This document shows positions 42,069 to 50,493 of a stretch of 64,000 nt of DNA, piece by piece; the stretch's first letter is position 1, and the number at the start of each line of letters is the position of its first letter. Origin of the DNA: Falsiroseomonas bella (GTDB taxonomy: Bacteria; Pseudomonadota; Alphaproteobacteria; Acetobacterales; Acetobacteraceae); NCBI RefSeq assembly GCF_003173615.1, contig NZ_QGNA01000001.1, positions 1,426,001-1,490,000 of the forward strand, in the 5' to 3' direction. The position numbers were made by a program, and so were the translations under genes. A model generated the notes under the pieces. It had not been told where the DNA came from. It did not search any database and saw nothing but the letters and a program-made list of their open reading frames with translations.

Positions 42069-42565
42069 GCGCCCGCACCCGTGGCACGCGCCCTGCCGGT
42101 GACGGCGCGCCAGACGATCCAGCCATGGCGAATGATCATGGCGACCGCGAAGACCAGATAGACGGAGAAGAGCAGGTCCATCCGGATGGCGAGATAGGTG
42201 GAGCGCTCCACCTTCATGAAGGTGACGTAGTCGTAGACGGCCGGCAGCGACCAGGCGAACACCGCCACCACGACCGCGCCGGTGATCGCATCGAACAGGC
42301 GGCGCACGCCCGCGGGCACGGCGCCGTGGATCAGGTCGAAGCGGATCTCCTCCTCCTCGGTGAGGACCAGGGCCGCTCCCCACAGGATGCCCCAGAACCA
42401 GGCGAGCGTGGAAACCTCGGTCGTCCAGCCGACCGGGGCGTTCATCGCATAGCGCATGAAGATCTGGACGACGAAGGCGATGAACATCGCCGCCAGCAGC
42501 GCGGCGAGCACGTCCTCGGCGCGCCGGCGGCCCCAGGCGAGGACGCGTCTTGCAAGGGAGGTCAT
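42065..42565 (-). CDS. dctQ: TRAP transporter small permease (DctQ-like)
   Basis: The 166-residue protein has four predicted membrane helices and the DctQ core (QIFMRYAMNAPVGWTTEVST and WGILWGAALVLTEEEEIRFD). It bridges the large permease and stabilises the complex. It follows the periplasmic receptor gene after a 60-base gap and overlaps the large permease gene. Confidence 0.92.
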   Translation of the reverse strand: MTSLARRVLAWGRRRAEDVLAALLAAMFIAFVVQIFMRYAMNAPVGWTTEVSTLAWFWGILWGAALVLTEEEEIRFDLIHGAVPAGVRRLFDAITGAVVVAVFAWSLPAVYDYVTFMKVERSTYLAIRMDLLFSVYLVFAVAMIIRHGWIVWRAVTGRARATGAGA

Positions 42566-42625
42566 CGGCGCGCCCCGGGGAACGGCGCGACCCGGAACGC
42601 CGGCGGCGCTCCGGGTCGGGTGGCG

Positions 42626-43615
42626 TCAGCGGACCGCGTTGATGCGCTCGAGGATGCCGCGCGGCCAGCTCTGCGACAGGGACGAGGCCAGGTAGCGGCG
42701 CTGCGCCTCCGCCCGGAAGGCATCGACGTTCGGCGCGTAGACCTCGAGGCCCTGGCCGCGGAAGAAGGTCACCATCTCCTGCTCCTGCTCGAGATGGCGC
42801 CGCGTGCTGAGGTCGATCGCCTTGTCCGCCGCGGCCTGCAGCGCCTGCTGCTGCGCGGGGGCGAGCCCGTCCCAGAAGCGGGCGGAGACGGAGAGCAGGT
42901 CGTAGGCGACGAGGTGGCTGGTCAGCACGAACTGCGTCGTGACCTCGTAGAAGCGCATGGTGCGGCTGGTCGGCAGCGGGTTGTCCTGCCCGTCCACCGC
43001 GCCGGTCTGCAGCGCCGTGTAGAGTTCGGCGAAGGCGACCGGCGTCGGGTTGGCGCCGAGCGCCTCGCCCAGGAACTGCCACGCCTCGCCCGGCGGCATG
43101 CGTAGCTTCATCCCGGCCATGTCCGCCGGCGTGGCGATGCGCTTGCGCGGCTTCAGGTTCACGTGCCGCGTGCCGAAGTAGAGCGGGCCGAGGATCTGCA
43201 CGTTCAGCTGGTCGCGCACCATCTTCTTGAAGTCGGCGCCCACGTCGCCGGCGAAGACCTTGCGCATGTGATCGGCGTCGCGGAACAGGTAGGCCGAGGT
43301 CATCACGGACCAGGCGGGGATCTGCCGCGAGAAATCCTGCGGCGCGATGTTGGCCATCTCCAGGTTGCCGCGCTGCAGCGCGACCAGCTCCGTGCCCTGG
43401 CGGAAGAGCGAGGCGTTGAGATGCAGCTCGACCTCGAACTCGCCCTGCAGGTCGGTTGCAAAGCCGCGCATCGCCTCGGCGCGGATGTCCTGGTCCGAGA
43501 AGACGGCGGCGAAGCGCAGGCGACGGCGCGCCTGGGCGCCGGCCGGCAGCGCGGCCCCTGCCGCAAGCGCCGCCGCGCCCGTGATGGCTGCACGACGTCC
43601 GATGAGCGCTCGCAT
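42626..43615 (-). CDS. dctP: TRAP transporter periplasmic binding protein (DctP-like)
   Basis: From the ATG at 43615, preceded by AGGGGAGGA, the product has 329 residues and a signal peptide (GRRAAITGAAALAAGAALPA). Family landmarks are LHLNASLFRQGTELVALQRG, GTRHVNLKPRKRIATPADMAG (with the carboxylate-binding Arg), AFAELYTALQTGAVDGQDNP and a C-terminal helical region. It captures organic acids, plausibly quinate or shikimate given the operon. It is the promoter-proximal gene, divergent from gntR, with a palindrome between. Confidence 0.93.
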   Translation of the reverse strand: MRALIGRRAAITGAAALAAGAALPAGAQARRRLRFAAVFSDQDIRAEAMRGFATDLQGEFEVELHLNASLFRQGTELVALQRGNLEMANIAPQDFSRQIPAWSVMTSAYLFRDADHMRKVFAGDVGADFKKMVRDQLNVQILGPLYFGTRHVNLKPRKRIATPADMAGMKLRMPPGEAWQFLGEALGANPTPVAFAELYTALQTGAVDGQDNPLPTSRTMRFYEVTTQFVLTSHLVAYDLLSVSARFWDGLAPAQQQALQAAADKAIDLSTRRHLEQEQEMVTFFRGQGLEVYAPNVDAFRAEAQRRYLASSLSQSWPRGILERINAVR

Positions 43616-43706
43616 GCGCGTCCTCCCCTTGCGAGACATGCTTGGTCGCGCCGGCAGCGCGGCCGGGCGACTGCCGCGGACGCTAGTCGCAGCGGATCGC
43701 GTGATC

Positions 43707-43735
43707 AATAGTCATTCCAGGGAATGTCCGCTATT
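43707..43735. promoter_or_regulatory. Nested palindrome between TRAP operon and GntR genes
   Basis: An inner perfect inverted repeat CATTCC-AG-GGAATG (43713-43726) is framed by AATAG (43707-43711) and CTATT (43731-43735). The stretch is AT-rich compared with the surroundings and lies about 90 bases before the dctP start and about 60-90 before the first gntR start. It is a good candidate operator for one of the two GntR/FCD regulators encoded immediately to the right. Confidence 0.6.
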
Positions 43736-43794
43736 TTGCAATTCGTTGGATGAACCGGGCGCCGCCCGCCCGGCGAAACAGGAGGAAACATCGC

Positions 43795-44550
43795 TTGCCC
43801 GCACGGCAGGACGGCCATCCGGCGCAAGAAGTCGGCAGCAGCAGCGAGGCGGCGTATCGCCGCATCCGCGCCGATGTCGTGCTCGGGCGCCTGGCGCCGG
43901 GCAGCAAGCTCGGGCTCGACGGGTTGCGCCGCATCTACGGCGTCGGCATCGGCACGCTGCGCGAGGTGCTGAACCGGCTGGTCTCCGAAGGACTCGTGGT
44001 GGCCGAAGGACAGCGCGGATTCGCGGTGGCGCCGGTATCCCCCCAGGAATTCCGCGAGGTTGCGGCGCTGCGCCTGCTTCTGGAACGCCACGCCATCGCG
44101 CTGTCCTTCGCCGCCGGCGACCTGGACTGGGAAGGGCAGGTCGTCGGCGCACATCACAAACTGGCGGTGCTGGAGCGGCGCCTGCTGGCGGGCGAGTCCA
44201 CCGATCCCGCCCTGTGGAAGCGGCATGACCGCGAGTTCCACGCGCTGCTGATCGCCGCCTGCGGCTCCACGGCACTGCTCGACACCTACGCGGCGGCCTA
44301 CGACCTGTTCCTGCGCTACCAGATGGTCGCGGTGGTGTTCCGCGGCGCCGTCGCGGCCGACCAGCATGCCGCGCTGCTCGCCTGCGCCCTGGCGCGCGAC
44401 AGCGCGGGCGCCTGCCGCGTGTTGGAGGACCATGTGCAGGGCTGCGTGGATCACGTCATCCGAAGCGGCGCCCTTGCGCCCTTTTCGGGCGGCCGAAGGC
44501 GGCGGACGCCGACCGGCGCCGGTGTTCCGCGACGCGTCGCCCGCCCATGA
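43795..44550 (+). CDS. GntR/FCD-family transcriptional regulator (first of tandem pair)
   Basis: From the TTG at 43795, nine bases after AGGAGG, the product has 251 residues; an ATG at 43750 would add 15. The N-terminal wHTH (AYRRIRADVVLGRLAPGSKL, IGTLREVLNRLVSEGLV) is followed by an all-helical FCD ligand domain with REVAALRLLLERHAIALSFA and WKRHDREFHALLIAACGS, whose Asp/His residues bind a metal and organic acid. It probably represses the divergent TRAP operon. It overlaps the next regulator gene by four bases. Confidence 0.9.
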   Translation: MPARQDGHPAQEVGSSSEAAYRRIRADVVLGRLAPGSKLGLDGLRRIYGVGIGTLREVLNRLVSEGLVVAEGQRGFAVAPVSPQEFREVAALRLLLERHAIALSFAAGDLDWEGQVVGAHHKLAVLERRLLAGESTDPALWKRHDREFHALLIAACGSTALLDTYAAAYDLFLRYQMVAVVFRGAVAADQHAALLACALARDSAGACRVLEDHVQGCVDHVIRSGALAPFSGGRRRRTPTGAGVPRRVARP

Positions 44551-45233
44551 GCGCGTCCCCGAGCCGCACCGACATGCAAGCGGCATCCGAGCAGGCCGGC
44601 GAGCGCGCCTATCGGCTGATCCGCGCGGACATCCTTTCCGGCGTGCTGGCACCCGGGCGCAAGCTGAAGCTCGACAGGCTGCGCGACCTTTACGGCGCCG
44701 GCATCAGCACGCTGCGGGAAGCGCTGAGCCGGCTGGCCGCCGAGCGGCTGATCCTCGCCGAGGGCCAGCGCGGCTTCGAGGTGGCGCCCTTCTCGGCGAC
44801 GGACCTGCGCGAACTCGCCGGCCTGCGGCGGCTGCTGGAGGGCCATGCGCTCGAACACGCCTTCCGCGCCGGCGACGTGGAGTGGGAGGCGCGCATCGTC
44901 GCTGTTCATCACAAGCTGTCGCAGATGGAGGATAAGCTGCGTGGAGGCGACGACGGCGCCATCGAGCCCTGGCGTCGCTTCGATTCGCAATTCCACCAGA
45001 CGCTCATCTCCGCCTGCGGCTCCCGCACGCTGATGGCGACCCATGCGGCCGTGTTCGACCGCTACCTGCGCTACCAGAACCTGGCCCTCGGCTTCCGCGG
45101 CGACATCGCCATGCGCGAGCACCAGGCGCTGCGCGACTGCGCGTTGCGGCGGGATGCGGCGGCCGCGCGCAAGGTCCTCGCCGAGCACATCCTCGGCGGG
45201 GTGGAGCACGCGCTGGCCAGCGGCGCGCTGTAG
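44547..45233 (+). CDS. GntR/FCD-family transcriptional regulator (second of tandem pair)
   Basis: The 228-residue protein is a paralogue of the preceding regulator: wHTH (AYRLIRADILSGVLAPGRKL, STLREALSRLAAERLIL), then an FCD domain with RELAGLRRLLEGHALEHAFR and RRFDSQFHQTLISACGSRTL. Its ATG lies in the stop of the first gene (ATGA). The two are about half identical by eye, so they are a tandem duplication whose products may sense different acids, one perhaps for the TRAP operon and one for the MmgE/PrpD-Tct operon downstream. Confidence 0.9.
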   Translation: MSASPSRTDMQAASEQAGERAYRLIRADILSGVLAPGRKLKLDRLRDLYGAGISTLREALSRLAAERLILAEGQRGFEVAPFSATDLRELAGLRRLLEGHALEHAFRAGDVEWEARIVAVHHKLSQMEDKLRGGDDGAIEPWRRFDSQFHQTLISACGSRTLMATHAAVFDRYLRYQNLALGFRGDIAMREHQALRDCALRRDAAAARKVLAEHILGGVEHALASGAL

Positions 45234-45354
45234 CGCCGACGAGAGCGCGGCGGCCGCCGCGGCACGCGGGCAGGTCTGTATGCAGCCGCACACAATTGCG
45301 CTAAAAGACCCCCGGAGCGCGACGACACGACCGCGCCCGGAAGGGGGAAACCGC

Positions 45355-46764
45355 ATGTCCAGCACTGCGGCGCAGACGGAGCGTGGCGCCAGGACGGAAT
45401 ATGGCGTCGCCGCACTCGGGCTCGGCGTGACAAGGGCGCTCGGCGGCTTCATCGCCGGGCTGCGTTTCGAGGATCTGCCGCCGGCCGTGGTGCATGAGGC
45501 GCGGCGCGGGGTGCTGGACTGGATCGGCTGCGCGCTCGCGGCAAGCCGGCATCCCACCATCCGCATCCTTCTGGACACTTTCGAAGCGACGGGCTCGCCC
45601 GCGGTCGCGACCGTGCTGGGTCAGGGCGGCCAGGGCGGGAAACGGCTCGGGCTGCTGGATGCGCCGGTGGCGAACGGCCAGATGGGCCATCTGCTGGACT
45701 TCGACGACACGCATATGGGCGGCGTCGTGCTGCACACCTCCTCCCCGCTGCTGGCCGCGCTGCTGGCGCTGGCCGAGCACCGTCCGGTGAGCGGGCGCGA
45801 CCTGGTCACGGCCTATGTCGCCGGCTTCGAGGCCGGGGTGCGCGCCGGGCAGGGGGCGCCCGCGCATCACGACGGCGGATGGCACCTGACGGGCACGCTC
45901 GGCGCAATCGCAGCCGGGGCCGGCAGTGCGCGGCTGCTCGGGCTGGATGCAACGCAGGTGACGCATGCGATCGGCATTGCGACGACGCAGGCCGCCGGCA
46001 TGCAGCAGAACCGCGGCACGATGTGCAAGTCGTTCCATGCCGGCAAGGCGGCGGCCTCCGGCGCGCTCGCGGCGCTGCTGGCCGCGCGCGGCTTCAACAG
46101 CTCCGACGAGATCCTGGAAGGCAAGCGCGGCTTCATCCGCATCTACAGCACGAGCTCGGCGCCGGAGCGCATCACGGATGGCCTCGGCGAGCGCTTCGAG
46201 ATCGCGCGCAACGGCTACAAGCCCTATGCCTGCGGCATCGTGCTGCACCCACTGATCGACGCCATGATCGCGCTGCACGACAGCGCCGGCATCCCGGCCG
46301 CGCAGGTCGCGCGCGTGGAACTTCAGGTGCATCCGCATGCGGTGAAGATCACCGGGGTGGACGATCCGAAATCGGGACTGATGTCGAAGTTCAGCATCAA
46401 CCACTCGGCATCCGTCGCCTATCTCGACGGCACGGCGGGCATCGCGCAGTACAGCGATGCGCGCGCTGGCGCGGCTGATGTGCTCGCCTTCCGGCCGAAG
46501 ATCGAGGTTCGCACCGTCGAGACGTTCCGCAAGGACCAGGCGCATGCGACGCTGGTCGCCACCGACGGGCGCCGCTTCGAATCGCCCGTCGCCCACGCCT
46601 CCGGCACGGTGGACAACTCGATGTCGGACGCCGCACTGGAGCGCAAGTTCCTGGGCAATGCGACGGAAGCGCTCGGCGAGGATCGCGCGCGCGCCGTCGC
46701 GGCGCGGGTCTGGACGCTCGACGAGGCCGCGGACATCCGCGACCTGCTCGCGCTCTGCGCCTGA
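45355..46764 (+). CDS. MmgE/PrpD-family protein (first)
   Basis: From the ATG at 45355 (AAGGGGG seven bases before) the product has 469 residues. The MmgE/PrpD pattern includes HEARRGVLDWIGCALAASRH, GHLLDFDDTHMGGVVLHTSS, VTAYVAGFEAGVRAGQGAP and ITDGLGERFEIARNGYKPYA. The family includes 2-methylcitrate dehydratase and iminodisuccinate epimerase; which reaction applies is unknown. It heads an operon with a tripartite tricarboxylate transporter, so it probably acts on the imported acid. Confidence 0.88.
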   Translation: MSSTAAQTERGARTEYGVAALGLGVTRALGGFIAGLRFEDLPPAVVHEARRGVLDWIGCALAASRHPTIRILLDTFEATGSPAVATVLGQGGQGGKRLGLLDAPVANGQMGHLLDFDDTHMGGVVLHTSSPLLAALLALAEHRPVSGRDLVTAYVAGFEAGVRAGQGAPAHHDGGWHLTGTLGAIAAGAGSARLLGLDATQVTHAIGIATTQAAGMQQNRGTMCKSFHAGKAAASGALAALLAARGFNSSDEILEGKRGFIRIYSTSSAPERITDGLGERFEIARNGYKPYACGIVLHPLIDAMIALHDSAGIPAAQVARVELQVHPHAVKITGVDDPKSGLMSKFSINHSASVAYLDGTAGIAQYSDARAGAADVLAFRPKIEVRTVETFRKDQAHATLVATDGRRFESPVAHASGTVDNSMSDAALERKFLGNATEALGEDRARAVAARVWTLDEAADIRDLLALCA

Positions 46765-46766
46765 AC

Positions 46767-47225
46767 ATGGCCCGCCGCTTGGACCGCGACGTGCTGGCCG
46801 GCGTCGTCCTGGCCGGGCTCGGCGGCTACGTCGCCTGGCGGGCGCTCGGATGGGACATCCTGACCGAGGACGGACCGGGGCCGGGCTTCTTCCCGCTCGG
46901 CTACGGGACGCTGATGGTGGCGCTCTCCGCCCTTCTGGTGCTGCGCGCGCTGCTGCAGCCGCGCCCCGCCGAAGAGGAAGCGGATCCCGGCGGCCACTGG
47001 CGCGCGCTCGCAACCTGGGCGGCCTTCGCGGGCGCGGCCTTCGTGATGCAGTGGATCGGCTTCGTCGCCGGCTTCGCCCTGCTCTCCGCCTTCGTCGTGG
47101 TTTTCGTCTTCGAGCGCGGCTGGGTGCGTGGCGCGGTGGTCGGGTTCTCCGCCGCCGCCGTCTTCTGGCTGGTCTTCGAGCGGCTGATGGGTGTCGGCCT
47201 GCCGGCCGGCCCTTGGGGCTTCTGA
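46767..47225 (+). CDS. tctB: Tripartite tricarboxylate transporter small permease (TctB-like)
   Basis: The 152-residue protein has four predicted helices and the TctB start RRLDRDVLAGVVLAGLGGY with GPGPGFFPLGYGTLMVAL. It is the small membrane component of the Bug/TTT uptake system. It starts two bases after the MmgE/PrpD stop and is followed three bases later by the large permease gene. Confidence 0.88.
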   Translation: MARRLDRDVLAGVVLAGLGGYVAWRALGWDILTEDGPGPGFFPLGYGTLMVALSALLVLRALLQPRPAEEEADPGGHWRALATWAAFAGAAFVMQWIGFVAGFALLSAFVVVFVFERGWVRGAVVGFSAAAVFWLVFERLMGVGLPAGPWGF

Positions 47226-47228
47226 GCG

Positions 47229-48734
47229 ATGGAGACCTTCGCAGCCCTCGGGCATGGCTTCGCCGTCGCGCTGCAGCCGGTCAACCTGTTCTGGTGCTTC
47301 GTCGGCTGCTTCCTCGGCACCATCGTCGGCGTGCTGCCCGGCCTCGGCCCCGCGGCGACCATCGCGCTGCTGCTGCCGCTGACCTTCGGCATGGATCCGA
47401 CCGGCGGGGTCATCATGCTGGCGGGCATCTATTTCGGCGCGAAATACGGCGGCTCCACCACCTCGATCCTGCTGAACATCCCGGGCGAGGCGTCTTCCGT
47501 CGTCACCTGCCTCGACGGCTACCAGATGGCGCGGAAGGGGCGCGGCGGGGCGGCGCTCGGGATCGCGGCGATCGCCTCCTTCGTCGCGGGAACCTTCGGC
47601 ATCGTGGCGCTGACGCTGCTCGCGCCGCCCATCGCGGAGTTCGCGCTCAGCTTCTCCTCGCCCGAGTATTTTGCGCTGATGGTCCTCGGCCTCTCGCTGG
47701 TCGTGGTGCTTGGCGGGTCGTCGCTCCTGAAGGCGCTGCTGTCGCTGCTCTTCGGGCTGTGGCTGACCAGCATCGGCACCGACCTCTTCACCTCGCAGAG
47801 CCGCTTCACCTTCGGATCCTCCTTCCTGCTTGGCGGCATCGACTTCATGGTCATCGCGGTCGGCGTCTTCGCCATCGCCGGCGTGATGGAGAGCATCCGC
47901 GCGCGGGAGGAGAACACGCCGATCCCGGTGCCGAACCGGCTGCGCGAGCTGATGCCCTCCTGGGCGGAGCTGAAGGCCTGTCGCTTCGCCTTCCTCAACG
48001 GCTCGGTCACCGGCTTCATCGTCGGCGTGCTGCCGGGCGCGGGCTCTGCGATCGCATCCTTCATCGCCTATGGCGTGGAGAAGGCGGTCTCCCGCCACCC
48101 CGAGAAGTTCGGCACCGGCGTGCCCGAGGGCGTCGCCGCGCCGGAGGGTGCGAACAACGCCGATTCCGGCGGTGCGATGGTGCCGCTGCTGACGCTCGGC
48201 ATCCCGGGCGGCGGCAGCACGGCGATCCTGCTCTCGGCGCTGGTGGTCTGGGGCGTGAAGCCCGGGCCGCTGATGATGACGGAGAGCCCGGAGGTCTTCT
48301 GGGGCCTGATCGCCAGCCTCTACATCGGCAGCGTGATGCTGCTGGTGATGAACCTGCCGCTTGTGCCGCTTTTCGCGCAGATCCTGCGCATTCCGGTCTA
48401 TGTGCTGTTCCCGCTGATCTTCGGCCTGGCGCTGGTCGGCGCCTTCGGCGTCTCCGACAACCCGATGAACCTGATGCTGCTCGCGGGCTTCGGGCTGCTC
48501 GGCTACGTCATGGCGCAGTTCGGCTTCCCGCCCGCGCCGCTGATCCTCGGCTTCGTGCTCGGCGACGCGATGGAGCGCGCTGTGCGCCAGTCGCTCACGA
48601 TGTCCATGGGCGATCCGGCGATCCTGGTGGAGCGACCGCTTTCGGCCGTGATGCTCGGGCTCGCCGTGCTCGTCCTGATCTCGCCGCTGCTCGGCCGGCT
48701 GCTGCGCCGGCGGCGGGCGGGTGCAACAGCATGA
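47229..48734 (+). CDS. tctA: Tripartite tricarboxylate transporter large permease (TctA-like)
   Basis: The 501-residue protein has about eleven or twelve membrane helices and the TctA signature: VGVLPGLGPAATIALLLPLT, GAKYGGSTTSILLNIPGEAS and, in the second half, ADSGGAMVPLLTLGIPGGGS. It is a secondary transporter for tri- or dicarboxylates driven by ion gradients. The ATG starts three bases after tctB, and its stop overlaps the upstream candidate start of the receptor gene. Confidence 0.94.
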   Translation: METFAALGHGFAVALQPVNLFWCFVGCFLGTIVGVLPGLGPAATIALLLPLTFGMDPTGGVIMLAGIYFGAKYGGSTTSILLNIPGEASSVVTCLDGYQMARKGRGGAALGIAAIASFVAGTFGIVALTLLAPPIAEFALSFSSPEYFALMVLGLSLVVVLGGSSLLKALLSLLFGLWLTSIGTDLFTSQSRFTFGSSFLLGGIDFMVIAVGVFAIAGVMESIRAREENTPIPVPNRLRELMPSWAELKACRFAFLNGSVTGFIVGVLPGAGSAIASFIAYGVEKAVSRHPEKFGTGVPEGVAAPEGANNADSGGAMVPLLTLGIPGGGSTAILLSALVVWGVKPGPLMMTESPEVFWGLIASLYIGSVMLLVMNLPLVPLFAQILRIPVYVLFPLIFGLALVGAFGVSDNPMNLMLLAGFGLLGYVMAQFGFPPAPLILGFVLGDAMERAVRQSLTMSMGDPAILVERPLSAVMLGLAVLVLISPLLGRLLRRRRAGATA

Positions 48735-48757
48735 CTGCAATGCCAAGGGAGGACCAC

Positions 48758-49735
48758 ATGCAGCGTCGTCATCTTCTCGCCGCCGGGGGCACGCTCGCGC
48801 TCGCCGGCCTCGTCCGGCCGGCGCGTGCCGCCTGGACGCCCTCGCGTCCGATCGAGTTCGTGGCGCATAACGGCCCGGGCAGCGGCCCGGATGTCTTCGC
48901 CCGCGCGCTGATTTCCGCCATCGAGCAGGACAAGATCTACGAGGGTCGCATGCAGGTCGCCAACCGCGTCGGCGGCGGCGGCGCCACGGCGATGAACTAC
49001 ATCATGGAACGGCGCGGCGACCCGCATGTGGTCGGCGTGTGGACCAGCCTCTGGATGTCGCTGCCGCTGGTGCAGGCCGAGGCGCGGTCCCAGGTCACCG
49101 ACATGACCGCGATCGCGCGCGTCGCCATCGAGCCCGCAGTCGTCATCGTGCGCGGCGATTCGCCCTATCGCAGCCTTGCGGACTTCATCGAGGCGGCGAA
49201 GGCACGCCCTGGCCAGGTGCGCCAGTCCGGCGGCTCGCCCACCGCGCGCGACGCGCTGGTGCGGCAGTTGCTGATGGCGCATACCGGCGCACGCTGGGCC
49301 TTCATCTCCTTCCCCTCGGGCGGCGAGCGGATGTCCGCGCTGCTCGGCGGCCATGTGGACATGATGATCGCCGAGCCCGCCGAGATCCGCGAGCAGGTGC
49401 GCGCCGGCCGGCTGCGCATCCTGGCCACCGCGACGGCGACCCGCCTGCCGCTGCTGCCGGACGTGCCGACGCTCGCCGAGGCCGGCTTCCCGATCAACGA
49501 CGTCATCCAGGCCCGCGGCCTGGTGGCGCCGCCCGGCATCCCGGAGGAGGCGGTCGCCTTCTACGGCGATCTGTTCCGCCGCATGTCGGAAGGGCCGGCC
49601 TGGGCCAAGTATGTCGAGGACAACCAGCTGCAGAGCGCCTTCCTCTCGCCTGCGGACACCGCCGCCTTCTTCCGGGACTACCAGGTGCAGTTGCGAGACG
49701 TGCTGCAGACCGGCGGCGTGCGGCTGGCGCGCTGA
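48758..49735 (+). CDS. tctC: Bug-family periplasmic receptor (TctC-like)
   Basis: From the ATG at 48758, with AGGGAGG six bases before, the product has 325 residues; ATGs at 48731 and 48740 are possible but poorly supported. It has a signal peptide (RHLLAAGGTLALAGLVRPAR) and Bug landmarks RPIEFVAHNGPGSGPDVFAR, GGGGATAMNYIMERR, HVDMMIAEPAEIREQVRAGR and LPDVPTLAEAGFPINDV. It binds a dicarboxylate or similar ligand and delivers it to TctAB. Confidence 0.93.
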   Translation: MQRRHLLAAGGTLALAGLVRPARAAWTPSRPIEFVAHNGPGSGPDVFARALISAIEQDKIYEGRMQVANRVGGGGATAMNYIMERRGDPHVVGVWTSLWMSLPLVQAEARSQVTDMTAIARVAIEPAVVIVRGDSPYRSLADFIEAAKARPGQVRQSGGSPTARDALVRQLLMAHTGARWAFISFPSGGERMSALLGGHVDMMIAEPAEIREQVRAGRLRILATATATRLPLLPDVPTLAEAGFPINDVIQARGLVAPPGIPEEAVAFYGDLFRRMSEGPAWAKYVEDNQLQSAFLSPADTAAFFRDYQVQLRDVLQTGGVRLAR

Positions 49736-49737
49736 CC

Positions 49738-50478
49738 TTGATCGAGCCGCTGGCCGCGCTGGGCGTCGGCGTCGCCGCCTACGGGACGGCGATCGTCGGC
49801 GGCCTGGCCGGCTACGGCACCAACCTGCTGATGCCGATCGCCCTGGTTCCGGTGGTCGGCGCGGCGGCGGCGATCCCGATCCTCGCGGTGTCGGGACTGT
49901 TCAACAACGGGTCGCGGCTGGTGATCTTCCGCGATCGCGTGGAGTGGCGGCCGGTGCTGCCGCTGACGCTGGCGGCGATCCCGTCCTGCTTCGTCGGCGC
50001 CTGGCTGTTCACGCTGCTGAGCGGGCCGCAGGTGGCGCTGCTGCTCGGCGCGACGCTGTTCGCCACGGTGCCGCTGCGGCGCTGGCTGCGGGGAAGACGG
50101 CTCAACATCGGCACGCTCGGCATCGTGCTCCTCGGTGTCGTCTTCGGCCTCGTCACCGGCGGCACGCCGGGCGGGGGCGTGGTGCTGACGGCGGCACTCG
50201 CCGCGATCGGGCTTGCGCCGCAATCGGTCGTCGCGACCGATGCCGCGATCTCGCTGGTGGTGGGCCTGGTGAAGGTCGCGACGTTCCAGGCGTTGGGCGA
50301 GCTGCCGGCGGCGTCGTGGGTGTTCGCGCTGGTGATCGGGCTGATCGCCATCCCCGGCGTGATGACCGCGCGCTGGCTCAGCGACCGCATGAGCGTGTCG
50401 CTGCACGGCACCATCCTGGAAGCGGCGATCCTGACCGGGGGCGCCATGCTGGTGCTGCGCGGCCTGGGCTGGGTGTAG
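49738..50478 (+). CDS. TauE/SafE-family sulfite/anion exporter-like permease
   Basis: From the TTG at 49738, two bases after the tctC stop, the product has 246 residues and seven to eight hydrophobic segments. It fits the TauE/SafE pattern GGLAGYGTNLLMPIALVPVV and TGGTPGGGVVLTAALAAIGL, with a duplicated two-half layout. Family members move sulfite, sulfoacetate or organic anions. The weak start codon suggests coupling to the upstream gene. It may export a by-product or import an analogue of the tct substrate. Confidence 0.85.
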   Translation: MIEPLAALGVGVAAYGTAIVGGLAGYGTNLLMPIALVPVVGAAAAIPILAVSGLFNNGSRLVIFRDRVEWRPVLPLTLAAIPSCFVGAWLFTLLSGPQVALLLGATLFATVPLRRWLRGRRLNIGTLGIVLLGVVFGLVTGGTPGGGVVLTAALAAIGLAPQSVVATDAAISLVVGLVKVATFQALGELPAASWVFALVIGLIAIPGVMTARWLSDRMSVSLHGTILEAAILTGGAMLVLRGLGWV

Positions 50479-50493
50479 GGAAAGGGAAGCATC

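Noticed and set aside
46419-48746. A 775-codon minus-strand frame opposite tctBA
   Set aside because: Highly charged, repetitive translation fully antisense to well-supported transporter genes.
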